Assembly (NCBI RefSeq): GCF_022539505.1
Contig: NC_061513.1
Coordinates: forward strand, 350,405,696-350,469,695
DNA from: Lolium rigidum
Taxonomy: Eukaryota; Streptophyta; Magnoliopsida; Poales; Poaceae
Length of the DNA: 64,000 nt
Direction of reading: 5' to 3'
In this document: positions 9,019 through 21,500 of the stretch, in pieces
How positions within the stretch are numbered: position 1 is the first letter of the stretch
How the letters are laid out: every line of letters begins with the position of its first letter
The notes under the pieces: model-generated
Databases searched by the model: none
What the model was told of the DNA's origin: nothing
What the model saw: the letters and a program-made list of their open reading frames with translations, nothing else
Program-made: the position numbers and the translations under genes

Positions 9019-10870
9019 TGTGATGACCCAGCGTACCACTGCATGGTGTAGTACACAAGTCGTTGACATAACACAAGTGAAACACCGTTCCACTCATACT
9101 ATATCTCTCAGAGTGGTACAACAGAAACATATGCGAGTCCAAGGTATGTCTATAGAAGTACACACGATCTGTTTACATAAGATCCACACAGCCTCCTACT
9201 TTACAGTGAGGTAAAACTTCAAATAAAGCTCCAAAAGAACGACTTGTAGTCTATCTTATTGCTAACTCAAGTTTAAGAGCTAATTGGCTGGTTATAGAAT
9301 TCTAGCTACTTAGGTGCTAGGATTAGGGAAAGGTTCCCTTCTATTACTAGTCTAGGTTTCCATTATAGCTGATGCAGAAGTTGACTCCATTGACTTCTTT
9401 GATTGGATTCTTCATCTTGTTGCAGTTGACTCCTTTGTCTTCGAGTTCCACGGTAGTTTCTCCTTCGGTGCATTGATCTAAGAAGGGGGTTCAAACGAGA
9501 TAGAATGAGTACGAGCATACTCAGCAAGTTCATATTAGGAAATATGTGTATCATGCACTAGCTACAGCCATAGACCAGAAAGTCATAGGCCAATGCAAGT
9601 TTTCATAATCATTTCTTCAAAAGGTTGCTTTTATTCAGAAGAACTATGTCCGTCAGCCTTCACCGGTTTACTAGAACTTCATGGAGTTCCTTTCCGGCAG
9701 CGTTCGCAGTTTCCAAACCCGAACGAGGAGTGACGAGTCACGATTCATTACACTCTGCAGAGGTGTGTTGCTTTACCCATAAGAGATCTTAACCTTGGTG
9801 CCAACCGAGTCTAGTTCTCATCCACACTTCCTTTGGTGTGAGGCCCGGTATAAGGTCATAGCCAATCATATTCCTCCGCTACCTCATACACCCACCCGTT
9901 GTTGCAAACTCCGACCCTGGGTCCTCGTCGGTCCACTTACACCACTTAGGGACGGACCCCGACCACGACAACAGTTCAGGTCTCTACCATGAACTCCTTC
10001 GCCGAGAGATGCAACCCATCATAGACCGCAATACCGTGGGGACTTAGGGCTTCCCCAGCCTGCCGCTTGATCCTCGGGCGACAAGTGCCTACGGTCTCTA
10101 CCGTGGGGACTTAGGGCTTCCCCGACCTGCCGCTTGCCCCTTTGGAATACAAGTGCCTACGGTAAAGCGCATCCGTTGATATACAAGAGGTGGAAATACA
10201 ATTGACTATTCCGTCCCACTCCGGATCTTATGGTTAACACGGGTATTACGGCACAAGAATCATCGGACGACATTTGTTGTTTAATCCTAGATGGATATAA
10301 ACCCTTGCAATGGAACCTCCACCATATCAACACATACCATGGTTCCATTGCCCACCACATAGTCATATTCATAGTTATGAAAATAGTACTTTTGCTTTTT
10401 ATGCAAGAGTGATAAGTATAGTACTTTGCATATAGTTTGATACAAATAATCAAATGACATGAGCAAGCGATGAACTTGCCTTTCTTGACTGCAAGATTAT
10501 GCAGGCAAAAGCTTCGATACGCGAGAACTCCAAATGCTGAAATACCATCATCGTCCGGTAAGGACAATGTTTAAAGAAGCTGGCAAAGATGCTATAATGC
10601 ATAGTATGAGATGCAATCGTCCCGAGCGTAATCTAACCTCGTTGATTTAGGATGTATGAATTGTAAAGATTTCTTTAGAGTTGGTTGCACTTTTTAGAAT
10701 GGTTTTCAAAACAAGGTTCTTATTAGGGTTTGGTTATATTAGCATCATAATCAAATGATATAAGACATCATAACAAGTACACACATAAAGAATAGTGATG
10801 GAATAGTATGTAAAGAACAGTTGTCAATTTTAAGTGCTACGGATCATGGTTGATGATTACTTATACTATA

Positions 10871-10988
10871 CTTCAAAAGAATAACTTTTGAAGAACGTGT
10901 TAATTAAGAAATAGGAAGTATTTCAAATAAGAATTAGGGCTTCTAAGGTTTGCTTGACATTTGTACTTCAAAAGAATAACTTTTGAAG
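10871..10988 (-). repeat. duplicated stem-loop in U5 (LTR copy 1)
   Basis: Two identical perfect stem-loops lie at 10871-10893 and 10966-10988. Each has a 9-bp stem (CTTCAAAAG / CTTTTGAAG) and a 5-nt loop. The second LTR has them at 20385-20407 and 20480-20502. Diverged versions lie in the plus-strand relative at 31272-31294, 31575-31597, 45476-45497 and 45778-45800. Confidence 0.85.
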
Positions 10989-12399
10989 AACAGGTTAAAT
11001 AAGAATATGAACTACTATACATAGGAGCTATGGCTTTCTAGGGTTTACTATTGAATTCATTTAGTTCTCGGATAGGAACTAGTTGGTTCTTATCTTGGAA
11101 TGGGTTTCTATATAGCAAGTATTGGTAGGTTTATTGCTATGGTTTCTTCTAAGCATCATATATCACAGGATGGTTATCCAGATGGTTCTATAAATTAGCT
11201 ACTAGGGTTTACTATGGTTTCTCATTTGCTTCACTAAGCAATCACTAATAGTTTCTAAACTAGATGGTTTCTTATTTCCTTAATAGGGTTTAGTTGGATA
11301 TGAGCATGTGTTGTGAATTGCTACACAAGGTTGGTATTAGGGTTTATCATTATGGTTCTACTAGGGTTTGATGGTTGAGGTTGATCCTCATGGTGTGGTA
11401 TATAGAATAGTGGTCAATGATACTAATTCAATTAACAAGTTAGGGTTTATACTTAGGTGATACTAGTGAATCATATAGGTTTTAATTAAGAACAGGAGCA
11501 TGAAATGACAAGCTCATGTGAATTGGTTTTATGTTGATGGATCATGATTATGCATTCATTGGTTACTTATCAAGGTTCTACAAGTAAAGTTGAAATTCAC
11601 ATGATCGCATGTGATAAGCAACTAGGGTTTTAGAGTTACTACTAAAGTGTAATGATTACATAAAATAATGGAATCCAGATTCTAACTTATATTAAAACTA
11701 GGGTTTCTAAATTATGATCCAATTCTTAAAGTAACACTTGGTACTAGAATTAATGTGATCTAGTACTTGAAATAAAGTTATTAATAATTTTAACATGTTA
11801 TTAATTTTTAGAGGGTTTAAGAATTAAAATAATTACTAATTAGGGTTTAATTAGAAATCAGGGTTTCCTAATTATTGTTAGATTTTTAAAATAATGACTT
11901 GTTAACTAAAAATGCTTAAGTATATATAATTGTTGGGCTACTAAAATAATATTGGTTTTTAATATTTTCTTGAGTTATTACTATTTAAAGAAAATAGAAA
12001 ATATTAATTTGCAATTAGGGTTTATGAATTACCACTAATAATTAAGTTAATGCAACTATAATAAAGAAAATTAATCTTAACATTTTATTTAGTTACTTGA
12101 ATAGTTAAAATTTAATTTTTACACTTAACAATTTGTTGACTTCAAATGGTATTTTGAATAAATGAAATGGCATAGTTAATATGGTTAAAAATAAATGAAT
12201 TTTGATTTTTACACACATTCTTGTTTTATATTTTATTTGAATAGAGTTTATTTTTATGAGCATTTTGATATATTATTTATATTTTTCTGAGTTGAAATAA
12301 ATTTTGTATGATTTTGCAAAGTTGCAGCAATTTACTGGTTTTTAAATTAAACAGAAAACACTACAGATACCGGTTCGGACTCTAGTCACAGACACTGTC

Positions 12400-12998
12400 T
12401 AGTGGGGCCAGGTCCAGCTTGGCAGCCACGTGGGAGTGGACCAGGTCAAAATCGAAACGTGGCGCGGGGCAGCTCTGCCGGCGGGCAGTTGACGACGGCG
12501 CCGGCGACCTGGGCTCTCCCCGGACGATTGGGGACTACCGTTCTACTCAGGACGCGATGAGGAAGCTATTGGTACTAGCGCCGCTACCTAAAGGTCATCG
12601 GAACATGGCCGTCGGCGAGGTGAAGCGGCGGCGCTCACGGGCTTACGGTGTGGTGATGATCTGGGATACAATTGAATGGTCCGAGGGCACTAGGCGGAAG
12701 AGAAGCTCACCCTGAGCACAGAGCGCTTGACGGCGAGGCCTGAGGTGGTCTGTAACGACGGCGGTGGTGGTGGCCGGTGTCGGAGATGCTGAGCTTGACG
12801 GCGACGCTCCAGGACGCTCCGGCCCGATTCCTGGCGCTAGCTGAGCAAGTCGAGGGCGAGGAAGACGATGGCATCCACGGCGTGGCTCGGGAGTGCCTCC
12901 ATCGACGGCGAAACGATTTGGCCGACGGGTTAGGGTTTCGGTCTGAGAAGGAATTGAAGAGGAAAAGAAGAAATGGGGAGCTAGGGTTCGTCCTGGGG
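12400..12998 (-). promoter_or_regulatory. GC-rich transcribed leader with splice donor (element 1)
   Basis: Just downstream of the TATA box at 13006-12999, the minus strand turns GC-rich and looks like a plant gene's first exon. It has pyrimidine-rich CTTCTTTTCCTCTTC, then ACCGAAACCCTAACCC, then an ATG with a short open frame (MEALPSHAVDAIVFLALDLLS, two residues past the ATG listed in other frames). A good 5' splice site CAGGGTGAGC follows at about 12705-12713. The equivalent in the other LTR is at about 22217-22225. I read this as a spliced leader, not as a captured gene, because the plus-strand relative has the same arrangement with diverged sequence. Confidence 0.5.
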
Positions 12999-13006
12999 TA
13001 TTTATA
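12999..13006 (-). promoter_or_regulatory. TATA box P2, element 1 3' LTR
   Basis: TATAAATA on the minus strand sits in the context GCCTATAAATACCCC, immediately before the GC-rich leader. The same box is at 22511-22518 in the 5' LTR, where it could drive genomic RNA. The counterpart in the plus-strand relative is at 43812-43820. Confidence 0.7.
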
Positions 13007-14529
13007 GGCTCCAGAAACGCGCCTCGTCATGCGGCCGCTCAAGGAGAGATCGACAGCAGCGAGGAGGAGGTGGCCACGGCATCGTGCTGTCGAGCGCATG
13101 TGAGAGGAAGATGAAGATCACCCTCTTCGGTCTTATCCCCACGAAGGGGTATGATGGGCTGGGCCAAGCTGGCTTCTGCGAAAGGTGGCGTGGTGATGGG
13201 CTGTGCTGTTGGGCTCAGCTGCGGGGCTGCTCGGCCTGCCAGGTAAGTTTCCCTCCACTTCTTATTTCAAATTTTCATTTCCTTTTTCTGTTTTTATTTA
13301 CTGGTTTGAATTCAAATTGAATTCTGTTTTGTTTTTGCAGGTTCTAAAACATTTGAATATTACTATAATTTGATAATCATGTTTACTGCATTGTTTTGTT
13401 GTTAAACAACCATTTTATAATTGGTTAATTTTAGTTCTTATGAGGCACAAGTTAAAAGTGCAAATAGATATGAATTTTAGGGTTCATCTCAATTACCCTT
13501 TTAAATTTAGAAATCAATTCTGTTTTAAAAGATCTGAAATTGAGAACATGTGAATGGTGAACATATTCTATTTTACAAGTGCTTAGCCTAGTGATTATTC
13601 ATATATAATTTGGGTATAACTAGGGTTTAACAAACGGGAAAGGAAATGGGATTGGTTCATGATTTTATGTGTGTGATAGTTCTTAGGGTTTAAGAAGATG
13701 TTTGGATAACTTTATGATGACTAAACTCATCTAGCCATCTTTATCTTGAATTACTTAGGGTAGATCCTATGTGAAAGGGTTTAGGGTTTTGCTTAAGCCT
13801 CACTAAACTAAAGTATAAATAGGCATGAGGTATGGCAGGGTTCTATTTATAATTAAAAGGGGATATTTGGATTGGTATTTAAATGTGAGCTTAGGGTTTT
13901 AGTTGTGATCACCCAAGTGATACACAATTAGTATTTGGATTTGGGCATAAGCAAGGGTTAAGCTAAATTGGCTAGGGTTACTCCTCACTTAATTAGGATT
14001 CATGCATAATGGCAATGCTAGGTTTGTCTCTAATGTTTGGATAACAAGGTTTAGGTTTAATGCCCTTACTCCTCCATACAAGGCATGAGGATTGGTTTGG
14101 GGTTAACTACTAATGATATACTTATTATTTTATGTGATAGATGAGATCTATTACTCATATGGGTTTAACTTATCATTTATATCTACAAGGTATAGTCATG
14201 CATTAGACAAGATGCACTCATTCCTCACTAATCCCTCTTTATTATTCCTCTCATCACACTCATCCTAGATTTTTAGGGTTTATAATTAATACTAAGTTGT
14301 GATGATTATGGAATTGGTTTCCTAAGGTATTGCTATTGGAATAGGGGTCTCACCCCCAAGATTAAATATTGACTTGAACAACTAGGATTAGTACTTCTAG
14401 TATTCTTGTATGAACATGGTTATGATTAGTATTATAACTTCTCTCACTTCTCAATGTCTTGGAATATCCTAAGGTCCTACTTAAGAGATGATGATATGAT
14501 CCTCTAAATATATGGTTTCTCTAGGAATT

Positions 14530-14716
14530 CTACCTTGGTATCTTCTGTAGCTTGTTCTTCAGGAAATCTGATAAACCTGCATCTTGTGGTATGCCTCCAC
14601 CTCCTAGCTTCTTCATCTTGATCCTAGCTAATTCACATGGAGTGGCTCTATGTGTTTGTTCCCATGTATCATGGTACTTGATGAGCAAATGGATGAAGGG
14701 TGTGGCTCTATTTATA
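14530..14716 (-). promoter_or_regulatory. TATA box P1 and short downstream frame, element 1 3' LTR
   Basis: TATAAATA (14716-14709) in the context GCCTATAAATAGAGCC is a strong core promoter about 0.9 kb into the LTR. It is followed by a small open frame ending at 14530 whose C-terminal half reads MKKLGGGGIPQDAGLSDF. The other LTR has the same box at 24183-24190. Whether the peptide is made is unknown. Confidence 0.5.
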
Positions 14717-15602
14717 GGCTTGGGCAAGCTCTAGTATCATGACACATAGATGGTGACTCTTGTTTTGGTTTGGTGAGTAAGGTGCTTGGTTGTCATGCCC
14801 TCATCCATAGCAATCCTTTGAGCATGAGGTGGCATAACTTGGAAAGCAAGTCATGTAGATATTTTCATCACATGTGGCATGATCATTATCCTCTCATATG
14901 ATTTATTTTTAGATAGCCAAGTGGCTTTTGTTACTAAATATCTTGTGGATGGTTTTATTATTGTTGATGACTCACTATATCCTATTGGATTGGATTTATA
15001 TTATAATATTGATCAAAAGATCAAGGTTGAAGGTTATTCCTCAAATTTGGATAGTTGATGTTTGATTTCATCAAGGCATGATCATATGAGTTTCAAAATA
15101 CCCATAGTTAGTTTTATTCAAATAGTTTGAACTATAATTTGTAATGTAAATGGATTTAGTTTTATGATATTCAATATATTTAATAAGTTATGATTTAAAT
15201 AAGAATGTGTAGCTTTTATGCACTTTAGACCCTGTGGTTTACCTTATTTGATAATAAGTTTAGAAGTGAATTAATTTACACACAAAAGTAGTTGCTAACT
15301 TTTAAGTGTTAATAAGTTAGGGTTTGATTCTTAAAGAATGTGTTGTTGTAAATATAATTCCATTTGATCTAATTCATAGATCAAATCATCTCTACCCAAA
15401 ACAAGGTTTTAGCAAAGATCACAGTGAAGTTTATAGCGCTTGACTTGATGATCTACTTCAGTTCCAGCAAGTCAAGTGAAACTTCAGTTACTGTGATAAG
15501 TTTTATTTGAAAGAGCGAAAATTCCCCGGATTTTCTATGCATGAATGCAATGCACACTTTGATGTTCTCTCATTTTGTAGCCTCTAAACCTGGGATATTA
15601 CA

Positions 15603-15639
15603 GCCTCTCCCCCTTAAACTGAACTTCGTCCCGAAGTTC
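15603..15639 (-). promoter_or_regulatory. PPT and hairpin of element 1
   Basis: On the minus strand TTTAAGGGGGAGAGGC abuts the LTR at 15602. Just upstream, 15639-15621 forms the 8-bp version of the hairpin seen in the coding element (GAACTTCGGGACGAAGTTC). Confidence 0.75.
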
Positions 15640-15924
15640 GAACGCTCTCATGTTTCGGAACGTTGAAATGTCTTGAACAGATCACCATCCTTCAACTCCA
15701 TGGTGATCACACTAGATATAGTGAAATATATCCCTTGTCCAGATCCTTCCGGATTCTTCTGATATCTTTCACTGATACTTCCTTTAATTCTAGGATTTCT
15801 TCTAACATTCGAAACTTCTAGTCTTATTATTCAAAGGTTCTTGGATTAGGACATCTTATGGTGTTAATGGCTTTTACTAATGGTTGTGGTGACCTCTTCC
15901 TATTTGGTACTCAAATCTTGGTTC

Positions 15925-16996
15925 TACCAGCTGCAGTAATCCAGCTGCGGTGTAATATGGCACTATGGTGTACCAGCTGCGATGTCCAAACCTTAATTCT
16001 AAAGGATTGGTTTAAATTAAGGTATTGTTGTCCCTTACTGCCATAACGAAAGTAATGGTACTTCGTAAGGTATTTACAATAGGCATGGTCCTGGTTGTTT
16101 AGTCCTACGAATGGATTAGACTCATTTAGTCCATCCAATCATGACTTCTAGTTTATACTAGTTATCTCCTTTTGGTTTCTTTAGGTTCCATGAAAGGAAT
16201 CTTTCTAATAGGCTTATGTTTTGGTATGGTCAAACTCCTTCGGTCTTAAGCCTTCTTAAGCTTTGCATGTCCTTCGACATCTTCTTCATCCAACTTCATT
16301 ATCTTAGACTTACTTGAGCTCTCTTGGTTTCGAGTAATTACAATTACCCACTCTAGTTAAGGTCTAACCCTTACTTCCTCGAGATATGAACCTCGGCTTT
16401 TGGTCTGACATCCTCCTGAGAGTACTATTATATGGGTACTTCCCAACAACCTTATGAAAATAAGATCGGACTTCCTTTCAGTTCAGACCTTTTTCTCCAT
16501 CTATCACACTACCAATAATATCTTAATACTCCTCCTTCAGCCTTCCTCTCCCCCTTGGAGTTTACTAATGATCTTCAAACTTCCTTTCTTCTAATCATTA
16601 AACTCCAAGGTTAGAAGATTAGTTTTGGTCTGGCTTATAGTTTGTACTTTTCAAGAGTCTCACGAAGAATTCTTTCCGGTGTATCCACATAGTTGTGGGT
16701 ATCCGATGTGAATCCTCCAACTAAATATTTACCAGCTACGGGATACTAGCTGTGGAATCCCTCTTTCCTTTAGAGTGAAAGAATGATTAAGTTGTGGACT
16801 ATCTGTTACCAGCTGTAGACTATCTAGCACTAGATGTGGCTTATTGGATACCAGCTGTGGCTATATTATGGTTCTAGTCAACATCTACCTACCAGCTGTG
16901 GCTACTTTTATAGTTTTAGTTAAGATATACCTCACTTCACATACTTTCTCTTCATGATTATCCTATATCAGCTGCGGTCTTATTATACCAGCTACG
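15925..16996 (-). repeat. dispersed copies of the LTR/primer-site junction motif
   Basis: Plus-strand forms of (A)TACCAGCTGTGG or close variants occur at about 15925, 15940, 15970, 16731, 16743, 16806, 16827, 16848, 16890, 16965 and 16985, with another at 18258. On the sense (minus) strand they read CCACAGCTGGTAT, matching the true junction between LTR end and primer site at 18526-18538 (CACAGCTGGTATC). Confidence 0.7.
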
Positions 16997-18518
16997 ATTT
17001 CACTTGTCTATTTTCCTTCTTCCAGGGTTTGTTTTGCAAGAAAACCACTTATTGACACTATAAAAATAGTATTGTAAGTGACTTCACTTGCATTCCCTTC
17101 TTCCAGAATGAATACAGCTCTACTTCTACTACTCCATATTCACTACTTTTCTCACTTTTATGGTACTTCCATGTTGAAGTACTCCTTGATTAAGGATAAA
17201 AGTGAGTTTTGATTGGTCCTTCCATCAGATTGTTGTGGTTGCTTCCCACAACTTTACTTCATTCTTCTAATGAACCTTCATCTTGTCTTCAAAATCTTCA
17301 GAATTCGTCACTTCCTCACACGAATACCTTTACCCTCTAGACCTATAACATCAAGTAAGAGCTTGATATTGCAACATGCATTTGCATATCAAAGTCAAAC
17401 TTCATGTATGGATCTAGTAAATCAATGAAGATTCAAGAAAATCCAAGAAGATTCAGCTTTGTGCTTATAATACACATCCTTATATGCCTGAATATATTAG
17501 TTGGGTAAGACATCCCTAAACATCAGGATCAGATGTGTAGTATATAACACCACATAAGATAGGTTTAGGTTGTGATACTTAGCACAAATACGTGAATTTC
17601 TACTATTTGTCTCAACATTTGTCTTAATTGCACATTTGCAATGAGACAAACTTGAAACAAAATGGCCTGGGATAGTTGAAGTTAACCTAGTTTTCTTTGG
17701 AAGTACTAACAAAATAGTATACCATAAATATGTGCTATTGAGGACTACTACATATAATACAATTAGTTCTAACATGTCTACTCTAAACACATGACTGTTT
17801 AGAATATACCACCTATAACTCCAGGATTTCTCTATGTGATATGCTCTAAATAAGCCTTCTTTAAATTAAGGACTATGGTTCTAACATACTTGGTACAGTT
17901 ATTAGGATTTTAAGGCCTAAGCTTTCGAACTATTCCCTAAATCCTACTCCTCATCATACTTCTGTTCACTCACTTATGATGTTCTATTCCCTCACATCAT
18001 GATTCTCAAGTGAATCATATATGATTACCAACTTTACCACGAAAGGTAGACTTAAATACTCCTATCGCTCTTCCTTACCTCCTATGATTGACTCATCATA
18101 GGTACATATTACCTCATATTACTTATCTACAGTACTTAACATCAGTCATTTGACATTTTAAATGACTCTTACTTAATTCATAACATGTCTTGGTATACAT
18201 CTTCCAATAGGATATCTTCCTTATGGTTGTATCCTCTCTTTGGAGTACCATGTATTGTATACCAATTGTGGTCTACTACCACACATTATATTAAGCTCCA
18301 ATGGTGTTCTATTTGTTTGGAATGAAGCAAGATAACTAACTAACTTTACTTAAGAAAGATAGATAAGAAAGATTGACTCAAGTGTGTCAGGATTATTCTC
18401 AAGTGAATACCCATCTCAAGTCAAAAGAATAGTTGGTTTGGCTAAGACAACTTCCTATAGACACTACCAAACCTATAGGTCTCCTTTAAAGGGTTTCAAT
18501 CCTAGGGTCAAAGCATTT

Positions 18519-18530
18519 GCTCTGATACCA
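18519..18530 (-). promoter_or_regulatory. Met-tRNA primer binding site, element 1
   Basis: TGGTATCAGAGC on the minus strand is separated from the LTR end (18533) by two bases. It is identical to the primer site of the coding element at 9003-8992. Confidence 0.9.
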
Positions 18531-18532
18531 GC

Positions 18533-21500
18533 TGTGATGACCCAGCGTACCACTGCATGGTGTAGTACACAAGTCGTTGACATAACACAAGTGAAACACC
18601 GTTCCACTCATACTATATCTCTCAGAGTGGTACAAACGTAAACATATGCGAGTCCAAGTTATGTCTATAGAAGTACACACGATCCGTTTACATAAGATCC
18701 ACACGACCTCCTACTTTACAGTGAGGTAAAACTTCAAATAAAGCTCCAAAAGAACGACTCGTAGTCTATCTTATTGCTAACTCAAGTTTAAGAGCTAATT
18801 GGCTGGTTATAGAATTCTAGCTACTTAGGTGCTAGGATTAGGGAAAGGTTCCCTTCTATTACTAGTCTAGGTTTCCATTATAGCTGATGCAGAAGTTGAC
18901 TCCATTGACTTCTTTGATTGGATTCTTCATCTTGTTGCGGTTGACTCCTTTGTCTTCGAGTTCCACGGTAGTTTCTCCTTCGGTGCATTGATCTAAGAAG
19001 GGGGTTCAAACGAGATAGAATGAGTACGAGCGTACTCAGCAAGTTCATATTAGGAAATATGTGTATCATGCACTAGCTACAGACCATAGACCGGAAAGTC
19101 ATAGGCCAATGCAAGTTTTCATAATCATTTCTTCAAAAGGTTGCTTTTATTCGGAAGAACTATGTCCGTCGGCCTTCACCGGTTTACTAGAACTTCATGG
19201 AGTTCCTTTCCGGCAGCGTTCGCAGCTTCCAAACCCGAACGAGGAGTGACAGGTCACGATTCATTACACTCGCAGAGGTGTGTTGCTTTACCCATAAGAG
19301 ATCTTAACCTTGGTGCCAACCGAGTCTAGTTCTCGTCCACACTTCCTTTGGTGTGAGGCCCGGTATAAGGTCATAGCCAATCATATTCCTCCGCTACCTC
19401 ATACACCCACCCGTTGTTGCAAACTCCGACCCTGGGTCCTCGTCGGTCCACTTACACCACTTAGGGACGGACCCCGACCACGACAACAGCTCAGGTCTCT
19501 ACCATGAACTCCTTCGCCGAGAGATGCAACCCATCATAGACCGCAATACCGTGGGGACTTAGGGCTTCCCCGACTCGCCGCTTGATCCTCGGGCGACAAG
19601 TGCCTACGGTCTCTACCGTGGGGACTTAGGGCTTCCCCAGCCTGCCGCTTGCCCCTTTGGAATACAAGTGCCTACGGTAAAGCGCATCCGTTGATATACA
19701 AGAGGTGGAAATACAATTGACTATTCCGTCCCACTCCAGATCTTATGGTTAACACGGGTATTACGGCACAAGAATCACTGGACGACATTTGTTGTTTAAT
19801 CCTAGATGGATATAAACCCTTGCAATGGAACCTCCACCATATCAACACATACCATGGTTCCATTGCCCACCACATAGTCATATTCATAGTTATGAAAATA
19901 GTACTTTTGCTTTTTATGCAAGAGTGATAAGTATAGTACTTTGCATATAGTTTGATACAAATAATCAAATGACATGAGCAAGCGATGAACTTGCCTTTCT
20001 TGACTGCAAGATTATGCAGGCAAAAGCTTCGATACGCGAGAACTCCAAATGCTGAAATACCATCATCGTCCGGTAAGGACAATGTTTAAAGAACTGGCAA
20101 AGATGCTATAATGCATAGTATGAGATGCAATCGTCCCGAGCGTAATCTAACCTCGTTGATTTAGGATGTATGAATTGTAAAGATTTCTTTAGAGTTGGTT
20201 GCACTTTTTAGAATGGTTTTCAAAACAAGGTTCTTATTAGGGTTTGGTTATATTAGCATCATAATCAAATGATATAAGACATCATAACAAGTACACACAT
20301 AAAGAATAGTGATGGAATAGTATGTAAAGAACAGTTGTCAATTTTAAGTGCTACAGATCATGGTTGATGATTACTTATACTATACTTCAAAAGAATAACT
20401 TTTGAAGAACGTGTTAATTAAGAAATAGGAAGTATTTCAAATAAGAATTAGGGCTTCTAAGGTTTGCTTGACATTTGTACTTCAAAAGAATAACTTTTGA
20501 AGAACAGGTTAAATAAGAATATGAACTACTATACATAGGAGCTATGGCTTTCTAGGGTTTACTATTGAATTCATTTAGTTCTCGGATAGGAACTAGTTGG
20601 TTCTTATCTTGGAATGGGTTTCTATATAGCAAGTATTGGTAGGTTTATTGCTATGGTTTCTTCTAAGCATCATATATCACAGGATGGTTATCCAGATGGT
20701 TCTATAAATTAGCTACTAGGGTTTACTATGGTTTCTCATTTGCTTCACTAAGCAATCACTAATAGTTTCTAAACTAGATGGTTTCTTATTTCCTTAATAG
20801 GGTTTAGTTGGATATGAGCATGTGTTGTGAATTGCTTGCACAAGGTTGGTATTAGGGTTTATCATTATGGTTCTACTAGGGTTTGATGGTTGAGGTTGAT
20901 CCTCATGGTGTGGTATATAGAATAGTGGTCAATGATACTAATTCAATTAACAAGTTAGGGTTTATACTTAGGTGATACTAGTGAATCATATAGGTTTTAA
21001 TTAAGAACAGGAACATGAAATGACAAGCTCATGTGAATTGGTTTTATGTTGATGGATCATGATTATGCATTCATTGGTTACTTATCAAGGTTCTACAAGT
21101 AAAGTTGAAATTCACATGATCGCATGTGATAAGCAACTAGGGTTTTAGAGTTACTACTAAAGTGTAATGATTACATAAAATAATGGAATCCAGATTCTAA
21201 CTTATATTAAAACTAGGGTTTCTAAATTATGATCCAATTCTTAAAGTAACACTTGGTACTAGAATTAATGTGATCTAGTACTTGAAATAAAGTTATTAAT
21301 AATTTTAACATGTTATTAATTTTTAGAGGGTTTAAGAATTAAAATAATTACTAGTTAGGGATTAATTAGAAATCAGGGTTTCCTAATTATTGTTAGATTT
21401 TTAAAATAATGACTTGTTAACTAAAAATGCTTAAGTATATATAATTGTTGGGCTACTAAAATAATATTGGTTTTTAATATTTTCTTGAGTTATTACTATT

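Larger units (their letters stand above)
9019..15602 (-). mobile_element. 3' LTR of element 1
   Basis: This LTR is the near-identical partner of 18533-25074. Read on the minus strand from 15602 it starts TGTAATATCCCAGG. It holds an upstream TATA box (14716-14709), an AT-rich stretch with many AAACCCTAA-like motifs, a second TATA box (13006-12999) and a GC-rich leader down to about 12400. Some 3.4 kb of AT-rich R/U5 sequence with two copies of a stem-loop follows, ending ...GGTCATCACA. Compared with its partner it has a 37-bp extra segment at about 13148-13184, upstream of the second TATA box. Confidence 0.9.
15603..18532 (-). mobile_element. non-coding interior of element 1
   Basis: This 2.93 kb stretch runs from primer site to PPT. 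The longest frames (about 60-97 residues) are unrelated to retroelement proteins and are not shared with the interior of the related element at 33392-36208. The notable content is at least twelve dispersed copies of a motif like CCACAGCTGGTAT (minus strand), listed separately. The two ends resemble the corresponding ends of the plus-strand relative. Confidence 0.85.

Noticed and set aside
9020..9214. Short frames repeated at 9020 and 18534 as conserved genes
   Set aside because: They are the two LTR ends of element 1, so identity reflects LTR duplication.
12707..13099. 130-residue minus frame as a captured host gene
   Set aside because: It crosses the TATA box; only the part downstream of it is transcribed, and in a different frame from the better ATG.
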